A DNA stretch of 6,611 bases, from positions 748-7,358 of the forward strand of contig DJEW01000012.1 in NCBI GenBank assembly GCA_002431965.1. The letters run 5' to 3'. Positions 5,524 through 6,611 of this stretch are shown piece by piece. The notes below the pieces were generated by a model. The model saw only the letters and a list, made by a program, of their open reading frames with translations. It was not told where the DNA came from and ran no database searches. Made by a program: the position numbers and the translations under genes. The DNA is from Clostridiales bacterium UBA5888 (GTDB lineage Bacteria; Bacillota; Clostridia; Oscillospirales; Oscillospiraceae). Position 1 is the first letter of the stretch, and each line of letters begins with the position of its first letter.

Positions 5524-6272
5524 TCTGTTTTTCCCTCCGGCTCGTTAGCCTCGCGGCTTATCTCCGCGCCGCGCGCGTCGCGCAGTGAGGCGTTGCGCAG
5601 CCGCGGCACTGCGCCCGCTGCGGTGCCGAGCGTGGCGGCGGTCTTGACAGCCACGACGCGGTTGATCTTCAGCCCCTCGGCGTAGAATTTCGCCTCATAG
5701 TCTGTCATTATGCCGACAGGACCGTCCCTGTGCAGATCGTGCGTCAGCTCGCTCAGCGCCCAGCCCTCGGCGGAAAGCTGCTCCACCGACCAGTCGAAAA
5801 GCGGCGTGTTGTCTGTCTTGAAATGTATCTCTCCGCCGAGAGGCAGCGCGTCCGCATACATGCGCAGGAAGGCGGGTGCGGTCAGGCGGAGCTTCGCGTC
5901 GCGGCTTTTCGGCCATGGATCGCAGAAGTTTATGTAAATACGCGCAGCTTCTCCCGGAGCGAGCATTTCCGGAAGCGCGGCGGCATCCCCATCGACAAAG
6001 CGGACGTTTGCAAGTTTGCGTTCACGTATACGTTCCATTGCTATTATCATCGCGTCAGGAACTTTCTCCACCGCAAGCAGCAGCGTGCCGGGCATAGTCT
6101 CTGCGGTGTCTGCCGTGAAGCGCCCCTTGCCGCAGCCAAGCTCAACATAAAGCCGGTCATGCCCGGGAAAGTCCTCCAGCCAGCGCCCGCGGTGCCCGGG
6201 AAAGTCCGGTATCATAAGTTCCGCACACTTTTCCATGCGCGGGGCGAGGTTGTGCCTTTTTCTCATTCTCAT
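5520..6272 (-). CDS. trmB: tRNA (guanine-N7-)-methyltransferase TrmB
   Basis: Methylates N7 of G46 in the tRNA variable loop using S-adenosylmethionine. Seen: the N-terminal MRMRKR opening, the SAM-binding ELGCGKG (residues 44-50), the acidic E69 ending the second strand, NFCDPWPKS (115-123) as the catalytic/tRNA-binding motif, HFKTDN (150-155), and the late TDYEAKF (190-196). The block after DPWPK reads SRDAKLRLT, where relatives usually have a more basic RHxKRRLT. The core ends near residue 210, but the protein runs to 250, adding an Ala/Arg/Glu-rich tail of about 40 residues not usual for the family. The start ATG at 6270-6272 has AGGAG 11 bases upstream; a second in-frame ATG two codons later is farther from that site. 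It is the first gene of the operon with xth and dus. Confidence 0.96.
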   Translation of the reverse strand: MRMRKRHNLAPRMEKCAELMIPDFPGHRGRWLEDFPGHDRLYVELGCGKGRFTADTAETMPGTLLLAVEKVPDAMIIAMERIRERKLANVRFVDGDAAALPEMLAPGEAARIYINFCDPWPKSRDAKLRLTAPAFLRMYADALPLGGEIHFKTDNTPLFDWSVEQLSAEGWALSELTHDLHRDGPVGIMTDYEAKFYAEGLKINRVVAVKTAATLGTAAGAVPRLRNASLRDARGAEISREANEPEGKTE

Positions 6273-6304
6273 ATATTTACGGGCTCCTGTCCGATAATCT
6301 CACA

Positions 6305-6332
6305 ATTATGGCAGCACCGCATAATGAGGCAA
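6305..6332 (-). promoter_or_regulatory. Candidate proximal trmB promoter
   Basis: On the minus strand TTGCCT (6327-6332) and CATAAT (6305-6310) are 16 bases apart. This would start transcription near 6298, about 26 bases before trmB and just ahead of its AGGAG site. Each box has two or fewer mismatches to consensus. Confidence 0.45.
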
Positions 6333-6368
6333 GAACAGATGACGAGAAAATTCGGGTTATGATGACGG

Positions 6369-6410
6369 CACTTTTTTGCAGGAATACTTTGTGTATTTCA
6401 AGAAAAAGTG
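6369..6410. repeat. Two-part stem-loop in the trmB upstream region
   Basis: CACTTTTT (6369-6376) and AAAAAGTG (6403-6410) form an 8-base outer stem. Inside, GGAATAC (6381-6387) and GTATTTC (6393-6399) pair with one G-T wobble around a five-base loop. Neither strand has a T run after the hairpin, so it is not an intrinsic terminator. It would lie in RNA from the distal trmB promoter. Confidence 0.45.
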
Positions 6411-6474
6411 ACTATATCAGAGCGCAGATTTTCCGTCAGATGCCGCAGGCGCATTATGTGGCGTTGCCTTATAT

Positions 6475-6503
6475 ATAGTATCATACCCGGCACGAAACAT
6501 CAA
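6475..6503 (-). promoter_or_regulatory. Candidate distal trmB promoter (extended -10)
   Basis: On the minus strand TTGATG (6498-6503) and TACTAT (6475-6480) are 17 bases apart, with TG one base before the -10 box. Transcription would start near 6468 and leave a leader of roughly 195 bases that includes the 6369-6410 stem-loop. Confidence 0.4.
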
Positions 6504-6522
6504 TCACGAAATTATCCGTGTA

Positions 6523-6549
6523 CATTGACTTTTTGTAGGTTAGTCAATG
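6523..6549 (+). repeat. 8-base inverted repeat overlapping a possible start codon
   Basis: CATTGACT (6523-6530) and AGTCAATG (6542-6549) are perfect complements around an 11-base spacer containing TAGGT. The last three bases of the right arm are the ATG of the possible rightward gene. It could be a protein-binding site or an RNA hairpin; nothing in the sequence decides between them. Confidence 0.45.
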
Positions 6550-6611
6550 ATGAGTTACACATTAGGAAAAGAAAAAAGGACATCGCTGGGAGACTTCCAG
6601 TTGAGCGGACG
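6547..6611 (+). CDS. Possible N-terminus of an unidentified rightward gene, cut by window edge
   Basis: An open frame starts at ATG (6547-6549), immediately followed by a second ATG, and runs to the right edge without a stop (about 21 codons: MMSYTLGKEKR, then TSLGDFQLSG). A weak TAGGT site lies seven bases upstream, and an in-frame stop (TAG, 6541-6543) lies just before it. I do not recognise the protein. The composition looks protein-like and a gene divergent from trmB would explain the spacer, but so short a frame is weak evidence. Confidence 0.3.
   Translation, partial: MMSYTLGKEKRTSLGDFQLSG

Larger units (their letters stand above)
6273..6611. other. Gene-poor right edge: trmB leader/promoter region
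   Basis: About 340 bases, more AT-rich than the genes, with no confident coding region. It holds two candidate leftward promoters, one stem-loop (6369-6410), an 8-base inverted repeat (6523-6549) and a possible rightward gene start at 6547. All minus-strand frames entering from the right edge meet stop codons before trmB. I looked for tRNA, T-box and known riboswitch signatures and saw none. Confidence 0.7.

Noticed and set aside
6389..6418. Rightward promoter TTGTGT/TATATC for the possible divergent gene
   Set aside because: The 18-base spacing is acceptable, but both boxes are weak and overlap the stem-loop. Not enough to list while the gene itself is unproven.

Overview
The window reads as a stretch of a GC-rich Firmicutes chromosome, most likely a clostridial (Oscillospiraceae-like) gut bacterium. 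The reasons are a Rex redox repressor, an ECF sigma factor paired with a ZAS-type anti-sigma factor, strong AGGAGG-type ribosome binding sites, sigma-A-like promoters, and AT-rich spacers between GC-rich genes. The taxonomic call is inferred from gene style, not measured.

Every confident gene lies on the minus strand, so transcription runs from right to left. From the right: about 340 bases at the right edge hold no confident gene. They contain two candidate promoters for trmB, a stem-loop, and possibly the first codons of a rightward gene running off the window. Next is a tight trio, trmB (tRNA m7G46 methyltransferase), xth (exonuclease III type AP endonuclease) and a dusB-like tRNA-dihydrouridine synthase. 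Their 4- and 7-base overlaps argue for one translationally coupled operon. A 100-base spacer with a near-consensus promoter then starts a second unit: an ECF sigma factor overlapping by 4 bases a 473-residue membrane anti-sigma factor with a long Pro/Thr/Ala-rich outer region.

Farther left is rex, behind a 152-base spacer. The spacer holds an extended -10 promoter and a long nested inverted repeat whose 3' arm is the rex ribosome binding site. An intrinsic-terminator-like hairpin follows rex. After it comes the first 253 codons of mnmE (tRNA U34-modifying GTPase), cut by the left edge of the window. Three of the seven genes act on tRNA (trmB, dus, mnmE), one repairs DNA, and three are regulators (sigma, anti-sigma, rex).

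The gene content is mostly ordinary housekeeping. I found no mobile element, CRISPR array, rRNA or tRNA gene. The most interesting signal is in the DNA ahead of rex. Read-through RNA from the sigma/anti-sigma operon would carry a perfect 12-base complement of the rex Shine-Dalgarno, whereas RNA from rex's own promoter would not. The second most interesting item is the anti-sigma factor's unassigned outer region.
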